64,000 bases of DNA, from the NCBI RefSeq assembly GCF_030160715.1, contig NZ_BSOW01000010.1, positions 186,001 to 250,000 on the forward strand, given 5' to 3'. The DNA is from Bradyrhizobium iriomotense. Lineage in GTDB: Bacteria; Pseudomonadota; Alphaproteobacteria; Rhizobiales; Xanthobacteraceae. Below the pieces are notes generated by a model that was not told the origin of the DNA, ran no database searches, and worked only from the letters and a program-made list of their open reading frames with translations. Shown in pieces: positions 1-9,178 of this stretch (position 1 is its first letter; each line of letters opens with the position of its first letter). The translations under genes were made by a program, and so were the position numbers.

Positions 1-1379
1 ACCGTCACGGCGTCGGCTGCCGAGGCGGCGCTGGTGTTGCCGGCGATGTCGGTGGCGGTGGCGGTGAAGCTGTGGCTGCCACGGGCAATCGTGCCGGTGT
101 CGAAGCTCCAGGCCCCGGTGCTGCCCGCGGTGGCCGTCCCGATCTGAGTGTTACCGTCACTGACCTTGATCGTGCTGCCGGCTTCCGCGGTCCCCTTTAG
201 GACGAGGTCGGTGAGAGTCGTGCTGCTGCCGATCGCAGCACCTGCCTGCGAATAGGCCGCCAGCGTTGGCGTGACCGGCGCCTGGGTGTCAACCGTGAAG
301 GCGAGCGGGGCGCTTGCTGCACTGCTGCCTGTTGCATCAGTCGCTGTCGCGGTCAAGCTATGGCTACCGTCGGCGAGATGGCCCAGCGCATAGCTCCAGC
401 TGCCGTCGCTTGCGGCGGTCGCCGTGCCAAGCTTGGAGCTTCCGTCATAGACGCTGACCGTGCTGCCGGCTTTCGCCGAGCCCGTCAGCTGCTGCGTCGT
501 CGTGTCCTGTGCGGAATTGACATAGCCGTTGACGATCGCCGCATCGGCAAGCCTAGTCGGCGCCGCAGGCGGTGTCGGCGGAACTGTGGTGCCGCCCGAT
601 GATGACGTGCCGCCCACACCCTGCCAGCCGACTGCCGTCGACCCGGTCACCATCGTGAAATTGCGAAAGTCGGCGGTTACGGTCTCGGTAGGACCTGCGT
701 TGCGGTAGAGCCCATCCATCCAGTAGGTGCCGGCCCCATAGCCGAGCAGGCCGGTGTAATTCACCACCTGTTTGCCGTCGATCGAGACATCGAGATAACC
801 GCCCGCGCCGGTGTTCGAGAGCTTGGATTGGATATTGATGTCGTAATAGCGGCCGGGCACAATCGGGTTCGGGTCGGTCCAGAGTACCATGTTGACCATA
901 TTGGACCCCGCCCCGTTGCCGGGATTGCCGCCGGGCGGACAATAGCGAGCGACAACTTGCAGATGATTGCCGGCGAGCTGGATTGCGAACGGCGGTGACG
1001 TCGCCACACCACTCACGGAGTCGTCGTTGTGCATTTCCCCAGTCACAAACCATGACGCCGTGTTGGTGAACGTGTTGTTGGGCCCGTTCGGCTGCACCAT
1101 GAACTGGTAGTCGATGCCGATGGGAGTCCCGACGGGAATGTCCTGAGCACCGCCTGGCCCGGCGTTCGCGGCACAAATCTCGGAGCGATCGACTGTTCCA
1201 GAAGTATCGTAGGGGCCCGCGTCGCCCGGTTGAATTGTAAATTGCAGAGTTTGCGAGTCAGGATTGGTCAGGCTGTAGCTCTTGCCCGCAGTGTGCACTC
1301 CGTAGATGTCGCCGCCGATGGTTACACCGCGGGTCTTCGGAATGGGAGAGAACGACGTGATCGTGCCGGTAGTATCCAA
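1..1379 (-). CDS. Lyase-like / Ig-like repeat secreted protein, C-terminus beyond the left edge
   Basis: The reading frame stays open from about 1379 to base 1, so the gene is cut by the window edge. The N-terminal half (about 250 residues) is nearly identical to the type I secretion substrate at 19.9-21.9 kb and resembles polysaccharide-lyase (heparin lyase I-like) jelly-roll domains. After a short Gly/Ser/Pro linker come two Ig-like modules of roughly 90 residues with motifs such as GSAKAGSTVSVYDG and GTAEAGSTIKVSDG, typical of large rhizobial secreted adhesins. No signal peptide is visible, which fits export by the nearby type I system (inference). The start is uncertain: an ATG at 1447 equivalent to the second copy is out of frame here because of a 1-base deletion, and the first in-frame candidate is TTG at 1379, preceded by a GGAG sequence. 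Substrate specificity cannot be read from the sequence. Confidence 0.7.
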   Translation of the reverse strand, partial: MDTTGTITSFSPIPKTRGVTIGGDIYGVHTAGKSYSLTNPDSQTLQFTIQPGDAGPYDTSGTVDRSEICAANAGPGGAQDIPVGTPIGIDYQFMVQPNGPNNTFTNTASWFVTGEMHNDDSVSGVATSPPFAIQLAGNHLQVVARYCPPGGNPGNGAGSNMVNMVLWTDPNPIVPGRYYDINIQSKLSNTGAGGYLDVSIDGKQVVNYTGLLGYGAGTYWMDGLYRNAGPTETVTADFRNFTMVTGSTAVGWQGVGGTSSSGGTTVPPTPPAAPTRLADAAIVNGYVNSAQDTTTQQLTGSAKAGSTVSVYDGSSKLGTATAASDGSWSYALGHLADGSHSLTATATDATGSSAASAPLAFTVDTQAPVTPTLAAYSQAGAAIGSSTTLTDLVLKGTAEAGSTIKVSDGNTQIGTATAGSTGAWSFDTGTIARGSHSFTATATDIAGNTSAASAADAVT

Positions 1380-1662
1380 TTCAGGACTCCATCGAGTTAC
1401 AGAGTTGTTTCTCTTGACGTTGACAAAGGGATTCTGCTGCCGCGCATCGTGAAGGCGCGCGACCTATTGCATGCTCGCAGCACGCGAACACATTCATGTG
1501 CCGCGCCCCGCGAAGGCGCGAGACACAGCGCACGCCCGCAGCGCGAAGCACCGCGAACCGATTTCAAAGCAGTGGGAATTTTGAAGCTGGCCCCCCCGAC
1601 TGCTGGGCCAGATGGCTAATTAGGAAGTGTGGCGAAAAAAATAGGTGAGCATGGCGATAATT
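607..1662. repeat. 1.06-kb direct repeat, copy 1
   Basis: This stretch is almost identical to 21047-22101, in the same orientation. It covers the lyase-like domain and about 280 bases of upstream leader. Visible differences are a few substitutions, a 3-base indel in the coding part and two 1-base indels in the leader. Sequence similarity stops at both ends: to the left, copy 1 continues into Ig-like modules and copy 2 into a tandem-repeat linker. Confidence 0.95.
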
Positions 1663-1963
1663 TGCAGTACCGGAGTCCTACGGACGTCACCCCGCAAGTG
1701 GAATGCTGAGGGCGGAGGCTGGATGATTCTTTTCAGGCTCAAGGAGCGCCCTGTCGCACTCGGCTTTCCGCGGTCGTCATACCGGAGGTGCGCCGGCGCG
1801 CGGTTGAGCGCGCCCCCTCGGTGTCACCACTGGCCTTGCTCTCCTGCCTTTGGGCCAATCGATGGTGCCGTAGCGCCCAATCTTTCCTGCTCGCCCGGTT
1901 GCCCTCTGCGCTGGTCGCTCCATTCATTGGACGTCGATCGAATTGCCACGGCTGGTGTCCGGC
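1663..1963. other. Gene-poor stretch
   Basis: Only scattered short frames without ribosome binding sites are seen between the repeat and the DsrE-like gene. I recognise no gene or terminator here. Confidence 0.5.
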
Positions 1964-2563
1964 CTACGGCTTGACGTAGGTCCAGCCCTTCTCCTGCAAC
2001 TCCATCACGCGCACGACGCCGGACTTCACGACCTCCGCCTGCCGCACAATCGGGATATCCTTGCTCTCGGCCTTCCGCATCCTCTCCTGGGTGTTGCCGC
2101 AGGCTTTGAACGAAACTTCGGGCGTGCTGAGGGCCATCTCCTCGATACGCGACTTCACCGGTGACGTGTCGTCACGGAGCATGTTGAGGCCGGGCCCAAA
2201 CGTGACGACCTCGATCTTCACCTTCTCGCCGGCGTCTTTGTAGTACTGGGCAACGTTGGTCGCGTTGTTGAGGGCGAGATTCATCGCGGCCGGGTCGTTG
2301 GTATTCACCTGCAGGATCAGGTGATGCTCTTTCTTATTCGTTGCAGTGGGATCCTCCATACGGGCTAGCGCGGTTCGCATCTGCGTCGCCGTCGTTCGCT
2401 TCGCTATGTGGTGCCGCGCAGGGCTTGCCTTGCGTGCGACGGGTTGTCCGTCTTCGGGCGTCCAGTATTTTCCGCCCTGGTCCGCGGCCGCGAACGACGC
2501 AGAAACAAGAACGGCGATCGCTCCCACCGCGACCGTCCTGGCAATATGGTGAAACCTGATCAT
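1964..2563 (-). CDS. DsrE-family protein with signal peptide
   Basis: A 199-residue protein with an N-terminal hydrophobic segment ending in ASFAAA (residues 12-27), so it is probably periplasmic. The body from about residue 75 follows the DsrE/DsrF fold pattern: HHLILQVNTNDP, then NLALNNATNVAQYY, then a KIEVVTFGPGLNML strand-loop, then a region holding a single conserved-type Cys in VSFKACGNT. DsrE-like proteins act in sulfur relay or persulfide handling; the exact role of secreted members is not established. The ATG is preceded by a strong GGAGGAG site, which fixes the start. The gene stands alone downstream of the VasI-like/TAXI pair. Confidence 0.8.
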   Translation of the reverse strand: MIRFHHIARTVAVGAIAVLVSASFAAADQGGKYWTPEDGQPVARKASPARHHIAKRTTATQMRTALARMEDPTATNKKEHHLILQVNTNDPAAMNLALNNATNVAQYYKDAGEKVKIEVVTFGPGLNMLRDDTSPVKSRIEEMALSTPEVSFKACGNTQERMRKAESKDIPIVRQAEVVKSGVVRVMELQEKGWTYVKP

Positions 2564-2599
2564 TATGCTCCTCCATCAAAGACAATCATTTTCACATCA

Positions 2600-3220
2600 T
2601 CAATGGTTGGGCGTTGCGATGGCGCGCGGCCATCTGCACGCCGCGGCCATCTTCGCGCGCGCTGCGTCCAGCCCGGCGAGCGAGAACGTCCCGTCATGGG
2701 CGGTCCTGCCCCGAGGCGAGAGAAGGACGATGAGTTCCCCATTGTCCGGAAGCGACTGGAGCAAGCGAACGACATCCCCCGCGAACGCGACACCGGGACC
2801 GAATGCCGGCACGGTTGCTGCGACCTGCACCGCTGGATTATCGTTGACACGATAGGAGATTGCATCGTCACCGCCGCCGCGGGCGATGTCGGGTCCTGCG
2901 AGCACCAGCTCTGTCCGGCCGCCGCGGCAGCGTATGGATAGCTGCATCGCGGACTCGCTGGTTCCGCTGCGGGACGATGTCGTCGCGGTCGCGATCAGCG
3001 AGTAGTCTACCGGCGAGGTCGTCTGGCTGACGATCCACTCCTCTTCGGGCGTCGGACGGCGCTGAGGCGCGACGGTGCGCGTCAATTTATCCAGACACCC
3101 CAGGCGCTCGGCGTGTTCCTTCTGAAGGCAGGAACGGAGCTGCGTCATTGGATCCTCGGCGAACGCAATGCTGCCTGTACTCCCGAGTGCAAAAAGAAGC
3201 AGGATGGCGGCGCGTTTCAT
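2600..3220 (-). CDS. VasI/TagO-like secreted protein
   Basis: A 206-residue protein beginning with a lysine-rich start and a hydrophobic signal segment (residues 4-21, ending SIAFA). It then carries a two-Cys motif (SCLQKEHAERLGCLDKL) and a WIVSQTTSPVDYS segment followed by a single RC in LSIRCRGG. This order of short motifs is typical of the VasI/TagO family, some members of which are linked to type VI secretion. No type VI genes are visible in the window, so that link is not supported locally. The ATG overlaps the stop of the upstream TAXI gene by four bases (ATGA), so the two are probably translationally coupled. The frame extends upstream to 3580, but that extension is antisense-like and lacks a start signal. 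Confidence 0.65.
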   Translation of the reverse strand: MKRAAILLLFALGSTGSIAFAEDPMTQLRSCLQKEHAERLGCLDKLTRTVAPQRRPTPEEEWIVSQTTSPVDYSLIATATTSSRSGTSESAMQLSIRCRGGRTELVLAGPDIARGGGDDAISYRVNDNPAVQVAATVPAFGPGVAFAGDVVRLLQSLPDNGELIVLLSPRGRTAHDGTFSLAGLDAARAKMAAACRWPRAIATPNH

Positions 3221-4260
3221 TGCGATGCATGTGTTGTGCGAGGCTGACGATCGAGCCACGCCTGCGCCGCAGGGACGCGCGTGAGACCCGGAACCGTCGC
3301 AGCGAGGTTGATGGATTTCCACTTCGGATCGAAACCGGGCGCCTGCAATCTGTCGATCCGGGAGAAGAGGTGGTCGACGAAGCGCGCGACGCGCTCGGAG
3401 CGGTTCGATTTGGCCGGCCAATTGAAGGCGACCAGAGCGGTCGGCACGGCGATCGTCGAAACCCGTTCGCCCTGCTTGATCAGATTGGGATAGTCGGTCG
3501 CATCGAGAGAGGCGGGAAGATAGTAATCCTCGAACTTGCTGTCGTACGGGACAGGCAGGAACTTGAAACCTGGCTCCCACCGACCCTTCACGAAAGCATC
3601 CACCGGCTTCGATGTAATGAAGACGACGGCTGCCATCTCACCTTTGCGCATCTGCTCAAGTGCGAGCTGGTGCGGAATGAACGTTTTTTCCACCTCGATA
3701 TTGAGGCGGCTGAAGATCATCGGCCCCGAATAGGCCGCAGCGGTACCCTGGTTGTTGAAATTGACCTTCTTGCCGGCGAGGTCGTTCAGACTCTGAATCT
3801 CGGGTCGAACGAAGATCTGAAGCTCGGACGGGAACAGATTCATGACATACGCAATTCGTTGCTGGATGTCCGGCACCTGGCTCTTGTATTCCTCGAGCGC
3901 GTCGGAATTGATGATCGCCGCGTCGATGCCGCGCAAATAGAGCAGGGAATTCAGGTTCTCCGTGGCCCCGCGTGTGACGACCGGAAGAACATGGAGGCTG
4001 TCCCCATCGTCGACGACGCGCGCGATCTCCGCCGCCAGACGGATCGGTGCGCCCTCGAGGAGACCCCCGGCCAGGCCGACAGTCCAGGCGTTCATGGCCA
4101 TCACTTCCGGCCTTGGCTGCGCCGGCGCGGACCGAACCGGGTGAGGCTTCTGGGGCCGCAAATTCAGGGGCCGCGCATCCGCCGAAGGCTGAATGGCCAG
4201 GAGCAATGGTGCGAACGCGGCCAGCAAGAGCAGCCGACGCCATCCTGCAAATCTTTTCAT
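3217..4260 (-). CDS. TAXI-family TRAP transporter solute-binding protein
   Basis: A 347-residue exported protein with signal peptide (residues 9-29). It matches the TAXI (TRAP-associated extracytoplasmic immunogenic) family: WTVGLAGGLLEGAPIRLAAEIARVV, then a NLNSLLYLRGIDAAIINSD segment, then LAGKKVNFNNQGTAAAYSG, then the MAAVVFITSKPVDAF strand. These proteins bind small carboxylates for TRAP permeases, but no permease gene is adjacent, so it is an orphan binding protein here. It has a GAGGAG ribosome binding site and its stop overlaps the start of the VasI-like gene, suggesting a two-gene operon. The ligand is unknown. Confidence 0.85.
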   Translation of the reverse strand: MKRFAGWRRLLLLAAFAPLLLAIQPSADARPLNLRPQKPHPVRSAPAQPRPEVMAMNAWTVGLAGGLLEGAPIRLAAEIARVVDDGDSLHVLPVVTRGATENLNSLLYLRGIDAAIINSDALEEYKSQVPDIQQRIAYVMNLFPSELQIFVRPEIQSLNDLAGKKVNFNNQGTAAAYSGPMIFSRLNIEVEKTFIPHQLALEQMRKGEMAAVVFITSKPVDAFVKGRWEPGFKFLPVPYDSKFEDYYLPASLDATDYPNLIKQGERVSTIAVPTALVAFNWPAKSNRSERVARFVDHLFSRIDRLQAPGFDPKWKSINLAATVPGLTRVPAAQAWLDRQPRTTHASQ

Positions 4261-4353
4261 CGACCCACTCCTCTACACATGCTGCATCCGTGTCGGGGCT
4301 TTCGATCCCCGATTGCGCATTGCTGACCTGGAACATCGGTGCACGAGATCGCG

Positions 4354-6774
4354 CTATCGACGCAGCGCTTCGAATCGCGCCTTCGCCTCCTTGATTCCTC
4401 CAGCTTCGGCCCGCGCGTAAAGAGTTCGCGCTTTAGTGAGATCGCCCTGCGTTCCATACGTTCCGAAACTTGGAAGGATCAACGGATCGTAGGTTTCCGC
4501 GAGTGCGAAGCTTGCTTGGGCGCTGCCCATCTCAACGGCGCGCTCCAGCACGATCCGCGCCGCGCCGATGTTTCCCTGTTCAAGCAGTACGCTCGCGCGC
4601 GCGATCAATTTCGCCGCTTGCACCCCGTCGTTAGGATTGACCGGAGCATCGCCCTGGCTGCGCGCCGCCATGGCCTGGACTGGCTTGTCTTTGACCGGCT
4701 TGTCTTGGGCCGGTTTGTCTTGGGCCGGTCTGTCTTGGACCGGTCTGTCTTGGACTGGCTTATTTTGGACGGGCTGGATCTGGATTGGTCGTGCCGGCGC
4801 TGCGGGCGGCTCCTCGCGGGCCGCCTGGCCGGTGGTCGCGGGCTGAGACGCTGCCGAGGGAATTTTCGCCACGAGCGCGCCGTTGGCTTGACGCGCCAGT
4901 GCGAGATCCTTCTCCAGTCCCTCAGTCCGCTCGCGTTCACGCAGCAACAGGCTGCGCAGCTCGGCCGTGTCGCGCTCTCCGGCCTGCTTGATCCGTATGA
5001 CTTCCTCGCTTGCCTTGGACGCGCGCTCGGTCTGCGCGTCGAGATTGCGGCTGGCTTTCGCGAGATCCCGGGCCAGCTGCTCAGTCCGTTCGCGCTCGCG
5101 TTGCTGCGATAGCCGTAATTTGGCTGTATCGCTCGCTTCCTCCTGTTTGAGCTGCGCCGCTTCCTCGCTGGCTTTGGTCGCCTGAGCCTCGTACGCGTAG
5201 ATCTTGCTGCGTGCCATGGAGAGATCCTGCGCCAGCGCATCGGCTCTCTCGTGCTCCTTTTGGATCGATCGCCTCTGTTCCGCAGCGCCAGCTTGTGCTA
5301 CCTGCGCCAGCCTGGCGACCTCGTCGCTCGCCTTGGTCGCCAGCGCCGTCTGCGCATCGATATCTCGTCGCGCGGCAGTCAGCGCCTGCTCCAGCTGGCC
5401 GGACCGATCCCGCTCCTGTTGCAGGGATTTCTGCAGCTCCGCCGCGCCGCTCTCCCCTGTCGCTTTCCGCAGGGACGCGTCCTCGCTGGCTTTCACCACC
5501 AGTGCCGTTTGCGCCTCGTATGCATAAATAGCGCTTCGCGTCAGGGAGAGATCCTGCGCAAGCGTGTCGGCCCTTTCGCGCTCCTTCTGCATCGATTGCC
5601 TCAAGTCCGCGGCACTGGCCTCCGCCGCCCGACTTCGCTGCGAAACTTCCTCGTTTGCCTTTGCCGCCAGTGCAGTCTGGGTTTCGGCATCGCGCCGCGC
5701 GGCCGCGAGATCCTGTTCGAGCCGCGCCGACCGCTGGCGCTCCTGCTGCAGGACCTTGTGCGACTCCGCGACGCTGCTCTCGCCCGCCTGTTTCAGCCGG
5801 GACGTTTCCTCACCGGCTTTCGTCGCCAGCGCAGTCTGGGTTTCGGCATCGCGCCGCGCGGCCGCGAGATCCTGTTCGAGCCGCGCCGACCGCTCACGCT
5901 CCTGCTGCAGGACCTTCTGCGACTCCGCCACGCTGCTCTCGCCCGCCTGTTTCAGCCGGGACGTTTCCTCACCTGCTTTCGTCGCCAGCGCAGTCTGGGT
6001 TTCGGTATCGCGCCGCGCGGCTGCGAGATCCTGCTCCAGCCGCGCTGACCGCTGGCGCTCCTGCTGCAGGACCTTCTGCGACTCCGCGACGCCGCTCTCG
6101 CCCGCCTGTTTCAGCCGGGACGTTTCCTCACCTGCTTTCGTCGCCAGTGCAGTCTGGGTGTCGGCATCGCGCCGGGCGGCCGCGAGATCCTGCTCCAGCC
6201 GCACAGATCGCTCGCGCTCCTGCTGCAGCGATGCCTGCAGCTCAGCCACGCCACTCTCGCCCGCTTGATTCAGCCGGGAAGCTTCCTTCAGTCGGGAAGC
6301 TTCCTCGACAGCCTTCGCTGCCAACGCCTTTTGGGTTTCGGCATCGCGCCGCGCGGCTTCAATACCCTGCGCCAGCCACTCGGCCCGATCATGCTCCTGC
6401 TCGAGATGTTGCAGCAACTCGATGTCGCGCCTTGCAAGGGCAAGTTCGCAGGACAGTGACTCTGCCCAGTCGCGTTGCTGTTTCGGAGGCTGCGGTGGGG
6501 CTCCGGTGTCGCTGGTCGTCGCTTGCGCAATGTGCAGCGATTTGTTGCGGCCGCCCAGGCTCAGCGGCAACGTCTTGAACTCGTCTGAATCGAAATAGCG
6601 GGCAGTCGTCGCCTGTCGCGCCTCTGCAGGGTGTCGCAACTGATCCGGCGAAGCCTCCGCTTCCGACACCCATGTCATGGCGAGCATGACCGCTGTCATC
6701 CACAGGAGTGCACATCGTCCCCGCGTGAGGGAGATCTTCACCACTTCCTCGTTGAGCATGACCGTGCGACTCAT
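4354..6774 (-). CDS. Long coiled-coil protein with C-terminal Sel1/TPR-like repeats
   Basis: About 806 residues. A hydrophobic segment near residues 22-38 (CALLWMTAVMLAMTW) could be a signal peptide or membrane anchor. Residues about 100-640 are almost entirely coiled coil built from imperfect repeats of the type LQQERERSARLEQDLAAARRDAETQTALA. A Pro/Lys/Gln linker of repeated five-residue units (KPVQD, RPVQD, KPAQD) follows. The last 90 residues have Sel1/TPR-like helices (ARASVLLEQGNIGAARIVL, then TKARTLYARAEAGGIKEAKA). This suggests an exported scaffold or envelope-spanning protein; no enzymatic motif is seen. ATG at 6774 is preferred over an in-frame TTG at 6780, with AGGTGA upstream. It is not obviously part of the polysaccharide pathway. 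Confidence 0.75.
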   Translation of the reverse strand: MSRTVMLNEEVVKISLTRGRCALLWMTAVMLAMTWVSEAEASPDQLRHPAEARQATTARYFDSDEFKTLPLSLGGRNKSLHIAQATTSDTGAPPQPPKQQRDWAESLSCELALARRDIELLQHLEQEHDRAEWLAQGIEAARRDAETQKALAAKAVEEASRLKEASRLNQAGESGVAELQASLQQERERSVRLEQDLAAARRDADTQTALATKAGEETSRLKQAGESGVAESQKVLQQERQRSARLEQDLAAARRDTETQTALATKAGEETSRLKQAGESSVAESQKVLQQERERSARLEQDLAAARRDAETQTALATKAGEETSRLKQAGESSVAESHKVLQQERQRSARLEQDLAAARRDAETQTALAAKANEEVSQRSRAAEASAADLRQSMQKERERADTLAQDLSLTRSAIYAYEAQTALVVKASEDASLRKATGESGAAELQKSLQQERDRSGQLEQALTAARRDIDAQTALATKASDEVARLAQVAQAGAAEQRRSIQKEHERADALAQDLSMARSKIYAYEAQATKASEEAAQLKQEEASDTAKLRLSQQRERERTEQLARDLAKASRNLDAQTERASKASEEVIRIKQAGERDTAELRSLLLRERERTEGLEKDLALARQANGALVAKIPSAASQPATTGQAAREEPPAAPARPIQIQPVQNKPVQDRPVQDRPAQDKPAQDKPVKDKPVQAMAARSQGDAPVNPNDGVQAAKLIARASVLLEQGNIGAARIVLERAVEMGSAQASFALAETYDPLILPSFGTYGTQGDLTKARTLYARAEAGGIKEAKARFEALRR

Positions 6775-7127
6775 CTGCAATCACCTGTCGCTTGGCGATA
6801 CGAATTCCTTCAGATGCCTAGGCTACGGATTGTGATCATCGAAGCCGTGAACTGTTCTAAACTGCCTTCCCATGTATTTCGCGAATTGATCTGATCGCCG
6901 ACGAACTATGGCGGTCCGGCCGTCTTCGCAAATGAGACGACCCCTGTGGGCTGGAGCCTGGCGCCGTCCATTCCCGCGCCTGTCTTCAGGACGCACCAAG
7001 GACAAGAACCGCAAGCGCTTCTATTGCGTCCCGAAAAGGGACGCGGGGCAAGCACTACAGGTTGGTACTCCGTGTGGCCGAAACAAAACGGGTCAACAAT
7101 TCTCACGTGCAACCACAATCAACCATG
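6775..7127. other. Intergenic stretch
   Basis: This is the upstream region of the coiled-coil gene. No coding frame with a credible start and no terminator hairpin is evident. Confidence 0.45.
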
Positions 7128-7361
7128 CTAGAAGTCTCGCTTTTGCTGCTTGAAGAACGGTAGCAGCTTCTCGAAAATCTCATCCCGATGCCGTTCGATT
7201 TCCCGGTTGAGTGCATCACTAAAGCCGGGTGCATGGGTATGGATCGTTTCCCGGTCTGCTGAAACTTTTGTCGGCGTTCCGTCGAGGTCTACCCAGCCGC
7301 TCAGGGCCTTGCCGTCCCATTCAATCGTCTGCGTGTGACTAATCGACAAGCTGGCCTCCAA
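7128..7361 (-). CDS. Small hypothetical protein
   Basis: A 77-residue protein starting at TTG, with AGGAAGG about six bases upstream. It has an acidic/aromatic N-terminal half (HTQTIEWDGKALSGWVDLDG) and a helical C-terminal half rich in charged residues (ALNREIERHRDEIFEKLLPFF). The last part faintly recalls the C-terminal helix of DUF1488-type rhizobial proteins, but I cannot assign a family. No membrane segment is present. Confidence 0.5.
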   Translation of the reverse strand: MEASLSISHTQTIEWDGKALSGWVDLDGTPTKVSADRETIHTHAPGFSDALNREIERHRDEIFEKLLPFFKQQKRDF

Positions 7362-8061
7362 GTAGCGCCTTCCTGGATCGCCATTGCATTACTATCAACC
7401 CTAAGGAAAGCAGAAGCTATTGTTGCCAAGAAACAGGGCTTTAGAACAACTGCCATGGATGGGTACTCCCTATGCGGGTCAGCCGGTACAAACCGCTATT
7501 TGAAATCATAAGTCGAGCGTTCAATGATGCTTTGCATCTAATCGGCCGTGTGCCGATCCAGAGCGAGCGCGGCCCGCAACGTCGAGGCGTTGGAGGAATC
7601 CGGAGTTTGGCTCAGTGTCCGATCACTTTGGAGTACTCTCCTTTCGTCCATGCACATCAGGAATTGTGCACGCCTGTGTCAGGAGGAGGTGGTAACCTTT
7701 GACCGAGTGTTCGACCGCTTAGGTGGGGCATGAATTTTGCCGAAGGGGTTTCCGCAGCAGGACATCGGAATTGCCCCAGAGCAACCGGCGCCGCTACCTA
7801 GATCAATGCTACATATGAACACGCCTTGCAGACCCGTAAGCTCAGCGTAGAAACTCGCAGGTCGATCTCGCTCAAGCTGGATGCGCTGCAGCCGACTGAA
7901 TCGTCCAAGGCTCGCGGCCTGGGCGCGGCGTACGAAGAAATATTTGCTGAAGGGTTACGAGTATTGATGTTGCCGTTTGCGGTGGCTGGAGGGAGCAGGC
8001 TCTTGAAATCGAGTCTCAGAAATGAAGAGCCCCGGCTGGGGCTGCCAGTCGAGGCGCTTTA
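7362..8061. other. 700-base stretch without a clear gene
   Basis: Several short frames occur, including one (7826-8062) that ends exactly where the VanZ-like gene begins. None has both a ribosome binding site and a recognisable sequence. I see nothing definite here. Confidence 0.4.
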
Positions 8062-8442
8062 GTGGTTACTAACGCGCTTCTTCGGCTCGTAGCCTGGTTG
8101 CTCGCGGCCGCGGTCACTTTCGTAACGCTCGGACCTCAAGGCGCTCGGCCTTACCCCGTTCTCGGACAGCAAGGCGATCACGCGCTCGCCTTCCTTCTGG
8201 TCGGGATTTTCTTCGGTCTTGCCTATCCGCAGCGGCGGTGGACTGTTTCAGCAGTCGCCATTGCCCTGATCGGCCTGCTTGAGATTTTGCAACTATGGGT
8301 GCCGGGACGGCACGCGAGGTTTGAGGATTTTGTGGTCGATGCGCTCTCGGCCTCCGTTGGCTTCGCACTGTCCGCAGCGGCCAACTGGATGATGGCGCAA
8401 TTTGGCCAAGATCCCGGCGCGGTGACGCGCCCACGTCCTTAG
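8062..8442 (+). CDS. VanZ-like membrane protein
   Basis: A 126-residue protein with about four hydrophobic segments (residues 6-22, 40-57, 62-80, 92-112). It has the VanZ-family spacing: an early GDHALAFLLVGIFFGLAYP segment, then LLEILQLWVPGRHARFEDFVVDALSASVG near the C-terminus. That second segment, with a Glu, Pro-Gly-Arg and Asp-Asp-Asn-like acidic pattern, is characteristic of VanZ-like proteins. VanZ relatives are often found with polysaccharide or envelope genes, but their biochemical function is not established. The start is GTG with GAGG about seven bases upstream. Confidence 0.75.
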   Translation: MVTNALLRLVAWLLAAAVTFVTLGPQGARPYPVLGQQGDHALAFLLVGIFFGLAYPQRRWTVSAVAIALIGLLEILQLWVPGRHARFEDFVVDALSASVGFALSAAANWMMAQFGQDPGAVTRPRP

Positions 8443-8589
8443 TGAGCACACTGATCTGGCTCGCCCGAGGCTTCTTGCGAGTCACATGCCCAGGGCGGAT
8501 CGGCGCCTTCTCTGAACCTTTCTTGCTTCGACGTCACAGTGCGCGAGGGGATCTCCGACGCAATGGCAAACGCGGTGCGTCCGCTACGT

Positions 8590-8835
8590 CGTATGTCGGC
8601 GACCGCGACGGTCGTGCTGCGTGCGTCCACTGTCAGCACTATGCGAGTGCTGTTCCTGCGGCCATATTTCACGGAAGCGACGTCGTCGGCCCGGGGGCGG
8701 GGGGCCACACGCTACGGTCGGCGATGCGCCGGTGGCCGTCGTCGTGCAAGGACCTGATCAGTTAGGTGTCGATAAAGACAGGTGCGATCGCATTATGGTC
8801 TGCCTCGCGGGCCTGGCGAGTTCTCCGTAGGTGAG
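8590..8835 (-). pseudogene. Remnant of a FabG-type reductase gene
   Basis: On the minus strand the region reads ADDVASVKYGRRNSTRIVLTVDA, matching the C-terminus of the FabG-like gene at the right end of the window (ADDVASMVEYLLGEG, then TGTVLTVDAG). Bases 8755-8830 also match 63540-63620 with gaps. The fragment has indels and lacks catalytic parts, so it is a decayed partial copy. Confidence 0.7.
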
Positions 8836-9178
8836 GATTGGTCACCCGAGAGCAATGTAAGGCCTCCGAACCGCTGCTGTGCCTATTCGCGCACGATGTC
8901 GGCGAACAACAAGTGTGGCTGGGCCTCGACCCGCGAAGTCAACACGATGGCGTGCTGCCAGGCCGATCCACATTCGCGGGATCGCGCTGCAGGTGATGCA
9001 GTTGATCGAGCCGTCACCGACTGCAACGCCTGCGCCGGTCCCTCGGCAGCTTGCTCCCGGAGCTGGATCTCGGTCGTTCTCGACGCCGATGGCAGAATGG
9101 AGGACCTGGTCTGCCTCTAGCGCGGGCGCAGGGGGTACGCGAGCTGACCGCGAGACGAAGCGGCTCTATCAATCGGAC
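8836..9178. other. Stretch without a recognisable gene
   Basis: GC-rich sequence with open frames on both strands but no family resemblance that I can name. Confidence 0.35.

Noticed and set aside
553..1176. Long open frame inside the lyase-like repeat, present in both copies
   Set aside because: It is a shifted frame of the real gene. Its composition is Arg/His/Cys-rich without domains, and the second copy shows the same shadow.
2600..3220. Type VI secretion locus suggested by the VasI/TagO-like protein
   Set aside because: No other type VI component occurs in the window; the neighbours are a TAXI binding protein and a DsrE-like protein.
7826..8062. 78-codon frame ending where the VanZ-like gene starts
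   Set aside because: It starts at TTG without a ribosome binding site and resembles no known family. The contact with the VanZ-like start is the only support.
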